Part shown: positions 25,041-37,039 of the stretch, piece by piece
Position numbering within the stretch: position 1 is the first letter of the stretch
Layout: every line of letters begins with the position of its first letter
Assembly: GCA_015680685.1 (NCBI GenBank)
Contig: MNCI01024352.1
Coordinates: forward strand, 635,319-699,318
Direction of reading: 5' to 3'
Length of the DNA: 64,000 bases
From: Gnetum montanum
Lineage: Eukaryota > Streptophyta > Gnetopsida > Gnetales > Gnetaceae
Made by a program: the position numbers and the translations under genes
The notes under the pieces: generated by a model
What the model saw: only the letters and a program-made list of their open reading frames with translations
Told to the model about the DNA's origin: nothing
Databases searched by the model: none

Positions 25041-25761
25041 GTATGCCCTTGGTCCAATAACTATTGGATCCTTGCCTACCCCACTTCTGCACACTTGGCA
25101 TGTTTGCATTTTGTTCATGTTTTATATTCTTTTCTTGGTTCGCACTTTTGAATTTTTTATCTTTCTATGCTTATGAATTTTTTCTTTTGTCGTGACATTT
25201 ACATTTTCATTTTATTACTCTTTAGCCATCAATTTACACATAAAAACAACCAAAGCACATAAAAAATCATAAGATCCAAAAACTTACAAAAACATAGTAC
25301 AACCCACCAAGGCCTAAAATTGGCATGCATGGCCTAAGAAGGCGTTAAACTATGGCATGGCCCACCATGACCTAAAACTGGTAGCCTTTTTCCCTTTCCA
25401 TCACATGGCGTAGAATGGCCTAAAACTACTAGTGTTGCTTGCCATAGCCCAAAACTAGCAACACTCTTCATTTTAATACATAGCCTGAAATGGCCCTAAA
25501 TAATGAATAGGGCTTGGAATGACCTAAAACTATCAAAATTTTATCTACATATATGGTCAAAAATGGCCTAAAACTAGCAATCACTCGGCATCAATGCATC
25601 ACACTATCAACACTTAATATACAACAATAGACATCATAAAGAAAAAAATCCACTATATTCCATGAAGAATAATATTACATGACATGATCACCCATACTAT
25701 ACCATGAGAAAATATACAAAAATAAAAAAATGCCCAGTGGTAGGTCTCCATTGGGATCTGC
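25041..25761. other. Spacer after protease in B, with motif cluster
   Basis: gtatgc at 25041 could be a splice donor for the sense transcript. From 25310 to 25585 there are about eight copies of atggcctaaaactagca-like units, some with paired GGCC blocks. No coding sequence on the plus strand. The final exon of the opposite-strand gene begins at 25762. Confidence 0.55.
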
Positions 25762-28700
25762 TTAGCTAGTGGCACTAGGTGGTGGTGGAGGCTCCTCTTC
25801 GTCTGTTGTGCCGTTAGGGCTCGTAGCATTGCTTGGTGCTTGTCAAAGATAATAATCCAAAAATCCATAAACCAATGTACAATACACAACTTAATAAAAA
25901 AATCATGACATAAAAGAAAAACAAAAAACTAACCTGAGAGGGTCTTGGATCAACCATGTCTAGAGGTAGTCTATCAAGGCCCTCCTCCAAGCATTGGAGG
26001 ATCTTGGCCTCTGAGAGCCATGTCTAGTCATCGTGGCTAAAGTTAACACCTACAAGGATCTTTCCCTTATCCATGGTAGTCCATGTGGGTAGGTGAGTCA
26101 AAAAGGTGGTGGATGACATCTCCCCTGAGGAGATGGAAATCTCTCACTTTGAGGACCCATTAACCATCATGTGTTGAGCGAATAACTTAAAAGCCCAGCT
26201 CTTGCCAATCACCTCAACAAACAACTCAAGGTGGTGGGCTTTGATGGATGCTTCTTTGAGCTACTGCAAATATGTGCCTCGCTCATGCTTATAGTGGTGG
26301 TTATGGTAGTTTTGCGTGTGTCCCCATTTGCACACCTTAGCATTGAAGCTCTTCCACTCTTGGCTCTTCTAGACGAGTAGATCCATTTGAAACCTCTACT
26401 TAATAATCTCCTAGGTGACCTCATTTTTGCCCCAGATTACTGACCAGTACTTAGCATAATTGATCTTTGTTGTCTACCAAATACTATCCCTCTATGCTTG
26501 AGTCGATAAGAAATCATACCTGGACTTAAGGTCCTTTTTCTTTGTAGTTAGGCTCACTACAGTCTCCTCAAGCTTATGCACACATTTCCACAGGTGCTCA
26601 TTCGAGCATTTCAGGTCCATAATGCTCTTGCACTCAAATGTGTACACTTGTTAACTACCTTGTACACATGGTGAGGCACTTGCTCTACCTAGAGGGGAGA
26701 CTCGAAGATGACATCCACCTTGGCCACCTGGTTTGGATCCCAATAGAGCTTAGAATCTATTGGCATATAATAAGAAAATTAACATTAGCCATAAACTAAG
26801 CATAGAATCGGTAAAGTAATTCAAGCAAAATAACATACATACTGAGCTTAGGATCTACTTGCTATATGCAGTCCACCATGTCCTCAACTATGCCTTTCAT
26901 GAAGGTAAATTTATCTGGCGTCTCTACCCATGGCTTCATGCGACGGGTAGGCATTGGTGGTGGATCATTGGTAGGAACATCTGAGGCTATAACCCACCAC
27001 AATGTAATACTTAACAATTAAATAGCCAAAAATGCAAGAGCAAAGGGCAAAGAAAGATGGCAACTTAAAGCACTTACCTAATAAGCCTTTAGGTGTTAGT
27101 GCAGGAGGATCTCCCAGCTACACATTATCAAAGAGGTTGGCAAAATCACCCTTAGGGTGGAACAACACCTCTACATCAAACTATTAAAAGGTTTTAGTGG
27201 CCTCATGTAGCTCCTCTTTATGTGCTTCCCTCTTATCAGCTTAAGGAGTCATCTCCATCACTGTCACTGCCACTGCTTCTTCAGTAGTTTTTTTGTCTAA
27301 CTCTATAAGCATAACATAGTAGCATTAGAATGACATAATACAAGAACATATAAAAAACTATAACTATGAAAAAAATACAAAACAGATGCATCTAAGACAT
27401 GTTTAGTAACTTGCAACCACTTAATGAAAGCTGGGTATCTTCAGGCAGATCTTCTTGGCACTTGCCTATCCAACCATAGGAGCAGCCTGCTTTACGGGGC
27501 AAGGCCTCTTAATTTTTCTCTTGGAAGGCCTCACTATCTCTACAATGTATTGATTGGCCTTTCTCAAATCCCTAATGATCATTGGAGGTCACTCACCTAT
27601 GCTATCACAAGAATAGTATGACTGTGACCTCCCTAGATGAGCCTTCATGATAACTAAGTATGAGTCATCAATCCCCTCTAGGGGGTCCTACGTATGAGTG
27701 GTTTCGAACAAGTGCCTAACCCAAGGCTTGTATACCTACTTGCAATCTTACACAACCTAATGCCTACTATCTTAGATCACTAGGAACTCCACAAACCTTG
27801 ATAGATACATTGCAAAGAACACAAAGTGGACATGAGACCTCACTTGCAAGTTGTAGCAAAGCTTGGTGATCTTTGCCTATAGTTTGGCAGTGATGAAGGA
27901 GGCCCAGTTAAATTTGGTGCCCTCCTCCAGAACCTCCCTCATCATCCACGCTTTCTCTACCTCAAAAATATTTTCTTAGGAGAATAACTTTGAAAAGGCA
28001 TGGGCACGAAAAAGAGGGTAGAGCTGTTGGATGTCAGGCACATGCAGTCTACAGCCACGATGCCTTTGTGAGATTGAGTGGTTCCTAGTTACTTCCTAAT
28101 CTCTTCTTTATGATCCACCTCTTTCCTAGGCTTGTTAATGACTAATGGGCCTTCAGAGGGAATGTCAAAGAAGTTCACAAAGAAAGCATCATTGAGGTCC
28201 AAGATTACCCTCACTTCGTGCACAAGGGTGATGAAGTGACAAGTGTTGTTGTTGAAGGAGTTAATAATGGTGACCATCTCAACCACTGGAGTGCTTAGGC
28301 TAAGAACCAAGAAGAGGTCCATCAATCCAGCATGTGTTAGCTGATTGGTCAATGCATTTGAGGCCTTATGGCACAACCAATGCTATGCCCTCTCCACATC
28401 ATCATATTTGATTATGAGTATGGCCTCGCTATGGCTTGTGGTGACCACCATCGTCTCTTTTGAAGCAATTGCAGCTGTAACATAGGCAAATACAATGTCA
28501 GCATTATGCAAGGGAAAATCAACGAGTGCATGAGAGAAAGTAATAAAAGCTAAGCTAAGTGAGAAATGCTAATGTGAAACAAATGGTGTACTCGACGAAG
28601 GTGGTGATGCAACTGGCTCTCCAAAGTTGGGCTTGCCACTAGTCCATTCCTCATCAAGCAAACCATAGGTCGTGCATTACTCGAATGCCTCCAGGTATTG

Positions 28701-28829
28701 GGTAGGATAGCTTTCTACGTCATCTCCCACCTGCTCAATCATGGACTCCTAAAGGTTCAGATTAGAGGAGAACACCTCTAGGGTAGTGTAGGTCAAGGCA
28801 AGAGCCCTTGGTTTGTTGTGGAGCCCTGC
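25762..28829 (-). pseudogene. Opposite-strand gene of element B, 3' part
   Basis: Predicted minus-strand exons: 28829 to about 28600; 28474 to about 27420; 27302-27078 (donor gtaagtg); 26980-26843 (donor gtatgt); 26756-25934 (acceptor ccaatag, donor gttagt); about 25831-25762, ending SATS and stop. The exon at 28474 contains QLTHAGLMDLFLVLSL and, further on, TCHFITLVHEVRVILDL followed by DIPSEGP. The layout of T-x-HF, E, L-x-L-x-D and xxP-x-G resembles the plant mobile domain (PF10536 type), which I offer as a tentative match. Exons 26980 and 26756 align with A and C (TPDKFTFMKGIVEDM; VCKWGHTQNYHNHHYKHERG). Stops and frameshifts are many. C is inserted upstream of 28829, and the gene resumes at 42340. 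Confidence 0.55.
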
Positions 28830-30442
28830 TGAAACACCTTAAAAAAATTCAAAGTCATTCTCGCTTCACTAGGCCTTGCAATTTGCATAGCACCACAACA
28901 GTTCTTTGGGAGGAGAACGTTTTGAATTTAGGTCGGCCAGTTTGGAAAATTTTCTGCTTTACATGTAAACAGGCTCTGTGGATCATCCTGCCTATCTACT
29001 TAACTAGTTTGCCTAGCCGATAGCCTGCTCAGAAATGGTACGTAGAGTTGACAGTAGCACTCAGGATGCGCGAAACAATTCGACAAGTTTTCTAAGTCAT
29101 AAAGTCTGCTACGCTACGCTATGCCCCGCTATGTAGCATAGCAAGCTTCAGAAAATAATTGCAAAACAAAGTGCCATGCTACGCTATGCTATGTAGCGTA
29201 GCGTAGCATGGAAACAGCTATACAACCAGCTCCATTGCCCAACTTCAAGTCCTTCAACAATGTCCCTTTCTGTCAACAATATCCCTTTTCATCAGGAAGC
29301 GGCGGACCATGTTTGTTGTTACACTATGCTAAGCTACATGGCACAGCGAGGCGTAGCAATCCTACGGAAGAGACAGAAGGCAAATCAAAGGGCAGAATTA
29401 GCAAGTTCGTAGGTCTCGCAACATAGGAAGCAAATTTTGCACATTGGCAACATTTTCGCGACTAAGGCCAGTCACTACGCTATGCTACGCTACGTAGTGT
29501 AGCATAGCATAGCAAGCATGCAACACACATGTAGCATAACGCATGATAAGATGCCATGATATGTCAAGCATGCTATGTGACAAAGCATAGCAAAGCATGC
29601 GGGTGGTTGTGTGACATTAATGCACTTCACCTAATTAGATCGTTGCAACACGTCTCCAGACGCTGACAATGCAATTACAGTGTGGAAGGCTCACAGTTAC
29701 GGCATAGCAGGCTCGCATTACAATAGTCATGCAGGTCCAACGGTCATACATGGCACGTACGACGCCAGCAAGTCAACATGGGCCTAGGGCACGTCGCGTC
29801 CAAATCACCCCTTTCACATGCCCTTGACCCTTATAAATACCCCGAAGAGCAGCACTCAAAGGGTTGAACTATCTCGGGATGTTCTAAAAGAAGCATTGTA
29901 ACATTGAGCATTGAGCATTGTAAGATTTTTGTTTGACACTGTAAATAGATAGCATTTTTAGCTGGCATTTCATTCTGTCTCCCTTTCTACCACCTTGGTA
30001 GAAGTTTCACATTGTCAGCTTCCAAGTCTGTGCTCAAGCACACAATCATTTTGCTCTACACGTCCTGGTTACTCTCGGGATCTCTGCACTCCTCAGTGCT
30101 GTGTAACTGACTATATCCATCTTGACAGAACAAGCTTGTAGCTTCGGAGCGGTGCACTTTTCTAACTACATTTTACTTTATTTCCTGATTATTGTTGCTT
30201 CACATTAATTTTTGCCTCATTTACTTTGAAACATTACTTCGCGCTTTCATTCCCATTTTCAAATTATATGTTGGAAAAGGCTATATAGACATCGATTAAG
30301 TCCTTGTCTGATCGACTAGACTGTTCAGGGTGCCCCATATCTGCTCACACCCAGCATGGCCCTCCCATGGGTACGAGGTCGAGAATGTTGCGCCCGTCGA
30401 CCCCTCGATGTTTTCCAACTACCAATGTTTTTGGTCGCTATA
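28830..30442 (+). repeat. 5' LTR of element C
   Basis: Starts TGAAACACC, ends ggtcgctata where the 3' copy has ggttgctaca; 1613 bp. TATAAATA at 29832-29839. U3 holds several near-perfect palindromes built from GCTACGC/GCGTAGC, the best being 29174-29211: 13-bp perfect arms ccatgctacgcta and tagcgtagcatgg with an inner self-complementary part. Another lies at about 29470-29500. Confidence 0.92.
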
Positions 30443-31143
30443 GTTTTCTGGTGCTAGAAGGAGGGCCTTTCGTGTCTTTTTCATGTGTCATGGTAGTTTT
30501 GTGAGCCTTCTGCACCCTGATACGCATAAGCGTAAACGTGACACCCTCTTGTGGTTGTTTATGCTTTGTGTAGTGTAGATTGGTCACCTCGACGGTTGTT
30601 CAGGAGCCCCACAGAACACAAGGCCTATAATCGTCAACTAACTAGCCTGTCTTACGGTAGTCTTGCATGCGTTCTGTACCCCATCGCATGTGGTACAGAG
30701 CGGTCACCTCGACGATCCATCAGGGATCCTGTGAGACGTAAAGCCTTTGATCGCTAGTTAGTTTGCCTGTCCTATGGTAGTCTTACATGCACCCTGTACC
30801 CTATTGTGCACTAGGGTAAATGTGACACTCTCTTGCTGATGTTTACGCTTTGTGTGGTACAGATCGGTCGCTTCGACGATTCCTCCAGAACCTTGTGAGA
30901 CATAAAGCCTTCTTGATTGCCAGTTAGCTAAACTTTTCTTATGGTAGTATTGCATGCGATCTGTACCCTATCGCGCACTAGCGTAAACGTGACACCCTTT
31001 CTTAGTTGTTTACGCTTTGTGTGGTACAGATCGGTCGCCTCGACAGTTCCTTGGGAACTCGACAAGACGTAAAGCCTTATTTTTGTTGCTTTCCAATTTC
31101 TTTGTGCTCTTTGCGTTCCTCTTGCATAACTACTTACTTAACA
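30443..31143 (+). other. Primer site and repeat-bearing leader of element C
   Basis: Spacer gttttc, then the primer site tggtgctagaaggagggcc (30449-30467). From about 30508 to 31079 there are four tandem units of roughly 165 bp (the second lacks about 45 bp), each with ctgtaccctatcgc, gcgtaaacgtgacac, gtttacgctttgtgtgg, tcggtcgcctcgac and gacgtaaagcc. No coding sequence is seen. The gag start follows. Confidence 0.75.
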
Positions 31144-34100
31144 ATGGCTTCTTCGAACACTGCCGCTAACACCTTCAATGTTGAAGTTTCCATCATGGTT
31201 CAAGGCACTACTGGTGCTGAACAACCACTGAACCCGACGTTGGAGATGCATTGATCTCTCAGAATCTAAAACTAAGGACCTAAGGGATTGGCCAAGCAAC
31301 ACGAGCATTACAGCATCCTCTGCGTGAAGGTGCAGTCAAATCTATCCTTAGACGTGCATGAACTCGAGGACAAATGTAGCTTCGAGTTCGCTTATTATAA
31401 CGGGAAGGAGTTTGTTCCCACTCTTGGCATTTTCTTACCTTTGACATAGATAGATCAAAGGCTTCTAGACCAACTAATCCAGTTGGCTAGGCTTAGGGAG
31501 CAACAGGACACAGCCTCCAACCAAGATGATGCCTTTCAGGATGGACAGGAGGAACTCGATTCCCAATCAGACGAGGGAGGTCCAACCAACCCTGTTCCTA
31601 TCCCTCCTACCCAGTCCTTCTAGGCTAAGCCATTGTTTGTCATTGCTTCCTTTGTGATTATGGCTACGCTTTCGCAACCCGCGAATACAACTGCTATGGG
31701 TAGCCATGCCAATCTCGCGGCATTTCAATGCCCTTTCTTGCATGTTTCACTGGTTTCGTTTGTAGTTATTATTCCTTTGCAAACTGTTCAGCAGTCTATT
31801 CTTGTAGCACACCACACACCAATCACGGCTACACTGCCACATGTTCATATGATGCCTACTTTACAATCGTATGCGACTTTTGTTTCTATTCCTACATTTA
31901 CGTTTGTTCCACCCATGGTGGTAGGCCCCAGCCCGTCCACATGGTGGGCCCCATTTACTTCTTTGCCTACCTCGTAATCATCGTAGATGTCTCACTACAT
32001 CTGCTCTCAAACTCACCAAGCCTCGTAAACTGTACAATCCAACACGAGGCTATGGTCTATGCCATCGATGACACAAGTAGTCTACTCAGCGGCTCAAACT
32101 ATGGTTGCTACCCTAACAACACCACCCGTAGGATGGTGGACAATGTAATTAGCGTCGCTCACATGGGTCTTCCCAATGGTACTGCCAATGGGTCATGCCG
32201 CCACCCTCACCATACCATAGGTGGGAGATGCCTCCGTAGTCCCCCAACTATCTACAATGTCGCTGGGTCTAGACCAAGCATTCTAGCACATCTAGATCCT
32301 CATTGAGGAAATCAAACACCTCAAAGCTGGTAGGTTTGACATGGTACAAGTCATAGACTTCTACTAGGACGATCCCATCAGCCCTGCAATCCCTGTTTTG
32401 AGACTGCCCCTAGGGATGTCTCTCCTACACTTCATGAAGTATGATAGGGAGGGAGATCCGAATGCACATTTTGTCACCTTCAGGTCTGAGTGTTTGCTAT
32501 TGCAACAATGTATGCACATAATTATTCACATCTTTGCCATGTCCCTAGCCGGGAAAGCCTTGGATTGGTACCGCGTGCTACCATGCTCATCCATTGCAAC
32601 TCTGGAAGAGCTGCTAATCCAGTTCGTGACGCACTTCAAGTACAACTTGAAGCCAGAAACCACGCTGGATCAGTTGATGAGCATGAAGTAAGATGCTCTA
32701 GAGCCAGTACAGAAGTTCATTCAATGTTGGAGAGCAACCCTTAACGAAGTCTGTGAGCCCATTACGGAGGCTTAGTTGCTGGCCTTCTTTAAGGGTGTAG
32801 TGAACGACTTCATCAAGTCTAAACTGTACTACCTCGCTCCTCGCTCTCTTAGTTAGGCTTTCGCTCAGACTAAGAGCATACAAGACACGGTTGAGGCAAG
32901 CAAAGACCCAGCCTACATCGCTTACAAAAACACCTTCACAAAGAAGGACAAGGGTAAAGCCCTAACAACCACAACGACCACTGTGGAAACCAAGGCCAAG
33001 CCCAAACCTAGCAACAATGATAGCAAAAATAATAAGAATCCGGCCATACTCGCGGCCAACCTCACACCCAAACAAGGCCACGTGCTACAACCTGCTATCC
33101 CTACACCTAGGACATCTGCACAATCCAAATCCAACTTTGAGTGCAAGGACCACTCAAAGTACACCCCACTACCTCTCAAGCCTTCAGAGCTTCTGAAGCA
33201 ATTGTTGGCAATAGGATATATCCAACACAAGCAGATGTTGGAGGAAGAAATCGCAAGGTAGCAATGTTATTGCGAGCTCCTTAGGAACCCCTCTTTGGCC
33301 CTGCCTAATGAGCCTCCAGTTCCTAGGGTTTTCAGGATAGATAGGTTTTGTAACTACCACCAACAGTGTGATCACGACACAGATTACTGTTTGGCGTTGC
33401 AGGACAACATCCAAAGATTAATTGACCAAGGGAAATTGGTGCTGGATGAAAGCAACCAAGTACATCCTGACAACCAATGTATGCATGTCTACATAGATCC
33501 CCACAATGCCAATAATGCCGATTACGTAATCAATGCCATTGGCATTAACAGTGATCCTAGGCCACCCTAGCAACCATTTGTGGTCCATGTGCCTCAGCGT
33601 AGTGCACTAGCACCACGAGCTGCTAATCAAAGCTTGCAACAGCCGTTCGTACTGAAAGTCCAACCACGAGCATCCACCTTTGTGTCGCTTGTCAGCGGGG
33701 CCACGTGGCATCGCCTGTTAAGACCTCTAGCTCCATTTGTCATCAAGGGGCTGACACCCTCAATAACCCCTATCTCACGCAACACAGCTGAATAGCCCTC
33801 TCGCCCCGCAAGGCAAGAAGAAGTTCACTTTGTGGGCAAGGCATCAAGGGGAAGTACCGTCAAAAGTACCTTCAAACGTATGTTTTCACCCTTTGCATCT
33901 GTACCTTCGCCACTAAAGATGAAGGTCAACATGACCATGCAGCCTGCATCACTCTACCAACAAGGATCTGATCCTAGATCCGAAGTTTCCCCTCCTTGAG
34001 AAATTCATCTTCTAGGATGGATAAAATAGGAGGAAAGCATCAAACAAGGGGGCAGCCAAGATCTCTTAGATGCCCTCACACAGGTCAAACAAGGTCTAAA

Positions 34101-34975
34101 ACAAAAAAACACTACACTGAGTTTGTATGACTTGGTCATGACATCCATCCTACATCGCAAGGCTCTAATTTGCATGTTGACAATGATTTCGGTCAATGAA
34201 GACATGCTAGGAAAAGAAGAAGCGATCCACTCGATCATGCTTTTTCCAGTACCAGCAAAGTTAGAACAGCCTCAACTAACCTTTTGCAATGATGCCATTA
34301 AGGAAGATCCCGAAAGGGGTCAAGTGACTATGACACCCCTTTTTATCATAATTCGGGTCAGCCAACACCGGATTTGAAGGGTACACGTTGATGATGGGGC
34401 CGCCATGAATGTCATCCCCTTCCCCATTATGGACAAGCTAGGCTTAGTCGACCAGATCAAACCCACGATGACCTCATGCCTGAGGTTGTTCAATGGGGCA
34501 TGAGTTGTGGTAAAGGGCACAGTTCACATAAACTTTGTAGCAGGGGACCAGTTCCCCATAAATGCAATGTTCATTGTAGTCAAGGAAATGCGTGGGTTTA
34601 ACCTGATCTTGGGGAGATTGTGGTTAGCACAACTTAGGACTGTCTCCTCACTCATACACTAGGAAATCCACCTACCTTACGTAGGCAGAGAAGTGGTGAT
34701 CCAGAGTGATGAAGTAGCAATGCACGCCATCCACAACATAGGCATTGAAGAAGGCTCAGAGGTCATAACTTCTGAGAACGAAGTGTTTGTTGTAGCTTAC
34801 ACTGACCACCTGGTAGGGGGGTCGGCTTAGCAAGATGATCCCCAAAGCGAAAATGCATGGACTGATTTGAGTTACCCTTCGAAGTGGGAGGCGATGGCGT
34901 AGACGAAGGCCCTGGCGGAGTGCCTCGACCTTACGTCTCACCCATCCCGCATCGGTTCAAGAAGCAGCTTCGCCT
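31144..34975 (+). pseudogene. gag: gag-protease of element C, one frame with many stops
   Basis: ATG at 31144 (MASSNTAANTF). One frame can be followed from here to about 34830 with no net shift, although it holds many stops: the N-terminal block to 31620; the capsid core at 32398-32940 (EGDPNAHFVTFRSECLLLQ, KALDWYRVLP); the basic linker; the knuckle C-x2-H-x4-H-x4-C at 33349-33390, intact; SLYDLVMTS at 34117; the protease triplet Asp-Asp-Gly at 34390-34398; and the C-terminal part FNLILGRLWLAQL near 34600. A shift near 34840-34870 precedes the tail VPRPYVSPIPHRFKKQL and a stop. Role as in A: particle formation and polyprotein cutting. The protease triplet differs from the Asp-Asn-Gly of A. 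Confidence 0.85.
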
Positions 34976-35400
34976 AATGTAGCAACCCCACTGCTTCTTT
35001 CCCACACACTACTCATGCTTCTACGTTATGGCCTGAAATGGCCTAAAACTAGCGATGTGCATTTATGCAATGGCCTAAGACTACACTATGGCCCAAAACG
35101 GCCTAAAACTAGCAATGGCCTAAAATTAGCATAAGTCACCAGTAAGCGTTTGTTTAAGTGGTTGACACATCATCTCTTCAGCCTGTTACGTAATGGCCTG
35201 AAATGGCCTAAAACTAGCACATGAAAGCATGAACACTTTATACAAAATGCACGTATGCAATACAAAAGTTAGCGCAAATTCCTCTTACTTTATTCAAAAC
35301 TTTTATCTTTCAATGTTTGCAAAATTAATTACACAAAATTGCAAAAAATCCAAAATTTTAAATTCTCAAAAAAATCCCATGTGGTCATAGGTTATTTGCA
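34976..35400. other. Spacer after protease in C, with motif cluster
   Basis: Five to six copies of atggcctgaaatggcctaaaactagc-type units at 35031-35222. Each unit combines ggcc pairs with aaactagc. AT-rich filler follows. No coding sequence. Confidence 0.6.
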
Positions 35401-37035
35401 TTTCCTCGTCGACTCTTCATTTCCCTCATCGACTCTTCATTTCCTCCCTCTATGGGCATTGCACCCTCACCTGGGGCCTGCATCGTAGGGGTGAAGTGGT
35501 CAGCTAGTATAACAAACACAAACTACAATAGAGCATGAACATAAACATTAACGTGGTAGAAAATGACTAACTTGAGAAGGGCCCGCATTTGTCTCGAAGG
35601 GTATCTAGTTTAAACCAAGCTCGAGGCGATGCCAGACCTCGTCTTCTATGTAATCAACCCAATGCCTTTTGCCTGGTGCAACATCTACTGCAACAGCTCT
35701 CTCCCTTTCGGTGGGTGTCCATCTTGGTGGCCCTGGAGAAAAGGAGACGATTGCGGTCTCCCTTGTGGGAAGGGCCACCTTCCAGTCAGGAGATTTCGTA
35801 ACCTTGACCTGCTCTTTGAACTTGGTATAGGCTTCAGAAGCATGAATGGCGTTTGCGAATGCTTTATATGTAAATGCCTCCACAGTAGCGTCTTCATATA
35901 ACTTACGATGGGTGAAATTTCTCTGTTTATACATATATTTATGGTTTCTTTGGGTCTGCCCCCATTCGTAAATCTTGGCGCTGATGTCTCTTAGATCCTG
36001 ACACTTCTGGTCTAGCAGGGCCATCTGGATCTTCTGCTTTATTAGTTCGCAGGTAGTCTCAACATTTTGATGCGTAACTGTCCAAAATTAGGCGTGGTCT
36101 TCCACAGTTGTGTGCCAGTCCTCGTTGTTAGTGTCGCGAGCCATGAGGAACTCGTTCCTCAACTTGAGGTCCTCCACCTTGGCCCTTTAGTTGACCTCCC
36201 TCTGCTATGTCTTCTAAGCTCATTTCCACAGCTCCTTGTTGGTACGCTTGCACTCCCATAGAGAGCACACCAAGTGCAAAGCACATTTGCAGACCTCGTT
36301 GTATGCACAATGACACACCTCGGTCACTTCCTTTGGGAATGTGGACACAACACCAACTTTCAAAGGTCGTGTTAGGTCCCACTTGAGTCGAGAAGCTTCC
36401 ATGACACAAAGAACACACCAATCGCATTAGCATAGCACAAGTAGCAAATGCAAGAAATTTTAGCATAACAACGTGAGAGCGGAGGACACCACTACTTACC
36501 CGCTTTAGGGTCCACCTGCTGAAGGTGACCAATCATGTCATCAACAATCCCCTACATAAACACAAACTTGTCAGGGATTTTAGCCCAGGATCCCACGTGA
36601 ATCGGAGGGGGTCCCATGGCATCGGCAGTAGTAACTATTGCGTGACCAAACATGTTAGCAATGACCAAAATGGACTATGACAAGGCAGACATATTGCCGA
36701 ACTCACCAACGTCCAGTTGCGGTCTCACTTTTGGCTGACGCAAAATGATGATGGAAGCTTGGCCGAAAGTTCCTCCCAGGTTCTTATGAACCTCCTCTTC
36801 ATGCACTGGTGCCTTTCCTTTAAGGAGACCAACACCTTTTTTATTCAAGGAAGGCTCCTCCTTGTTGGTAGGAGGGTTCTCCCTAATAACGAGAGCCCCT
36901 ACCTTAACGGAAGGAGCTCTCCACCTTTTGACTGGGACCCTTCTCTCTGAGACTGGGGCCCCCACGTCTTCATTTGTATCCTTGTCCTAAGGGCCAACAC
37001 CTCTTCATCGCCTTATTCTTCTTCCTCTTTTTCTT
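35400..37035 (-). pseudogene. Opposite-strand gene of element C, 5'-truncated
   Basis: Minus-strand exons by alignment with A and B: 36965-36675 (KVGALVIRENPPTNKEEPSL, matching the EEALVIR block of A); about 36640-36500 (IPDKFVFM, then VDPKAG and donor gtaagt); about 36402-35572 (SRLKWDLTRP; IYEWGQTQRNHKYMYKQRN; ATVEAF; NAGPSQ at donor gttagt); and a final exon from about 35503. Between blocks the long exon has heptad-like charged stretches. The upstream exons seen in B (mobile-domain-like part and promoter) are missing: the region joins RT sequence directly at about 37035-37045, so one deletion removed both. Product unknown. Confidence 0.6.
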
Positions 37036-37039
37036 CTGA

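Noticed and set aside
29100-29520. Palindromes as possible MITE or miRNA precursor
   Set aside because: They sit wholly inside the C LTR and recur in its 3' copy, so they are LTR parts.
32922-33230. Leu/Val-rich minus-strand frame
   Set aside because: Complement of the basic gag linker in C.
35629-35901. Plus-strand frame in C between protease and pol
   Set aside because: Complement of the conserved minus-strand exon; the minus-strand reading aligns with A and B, the plus-strand one does not.
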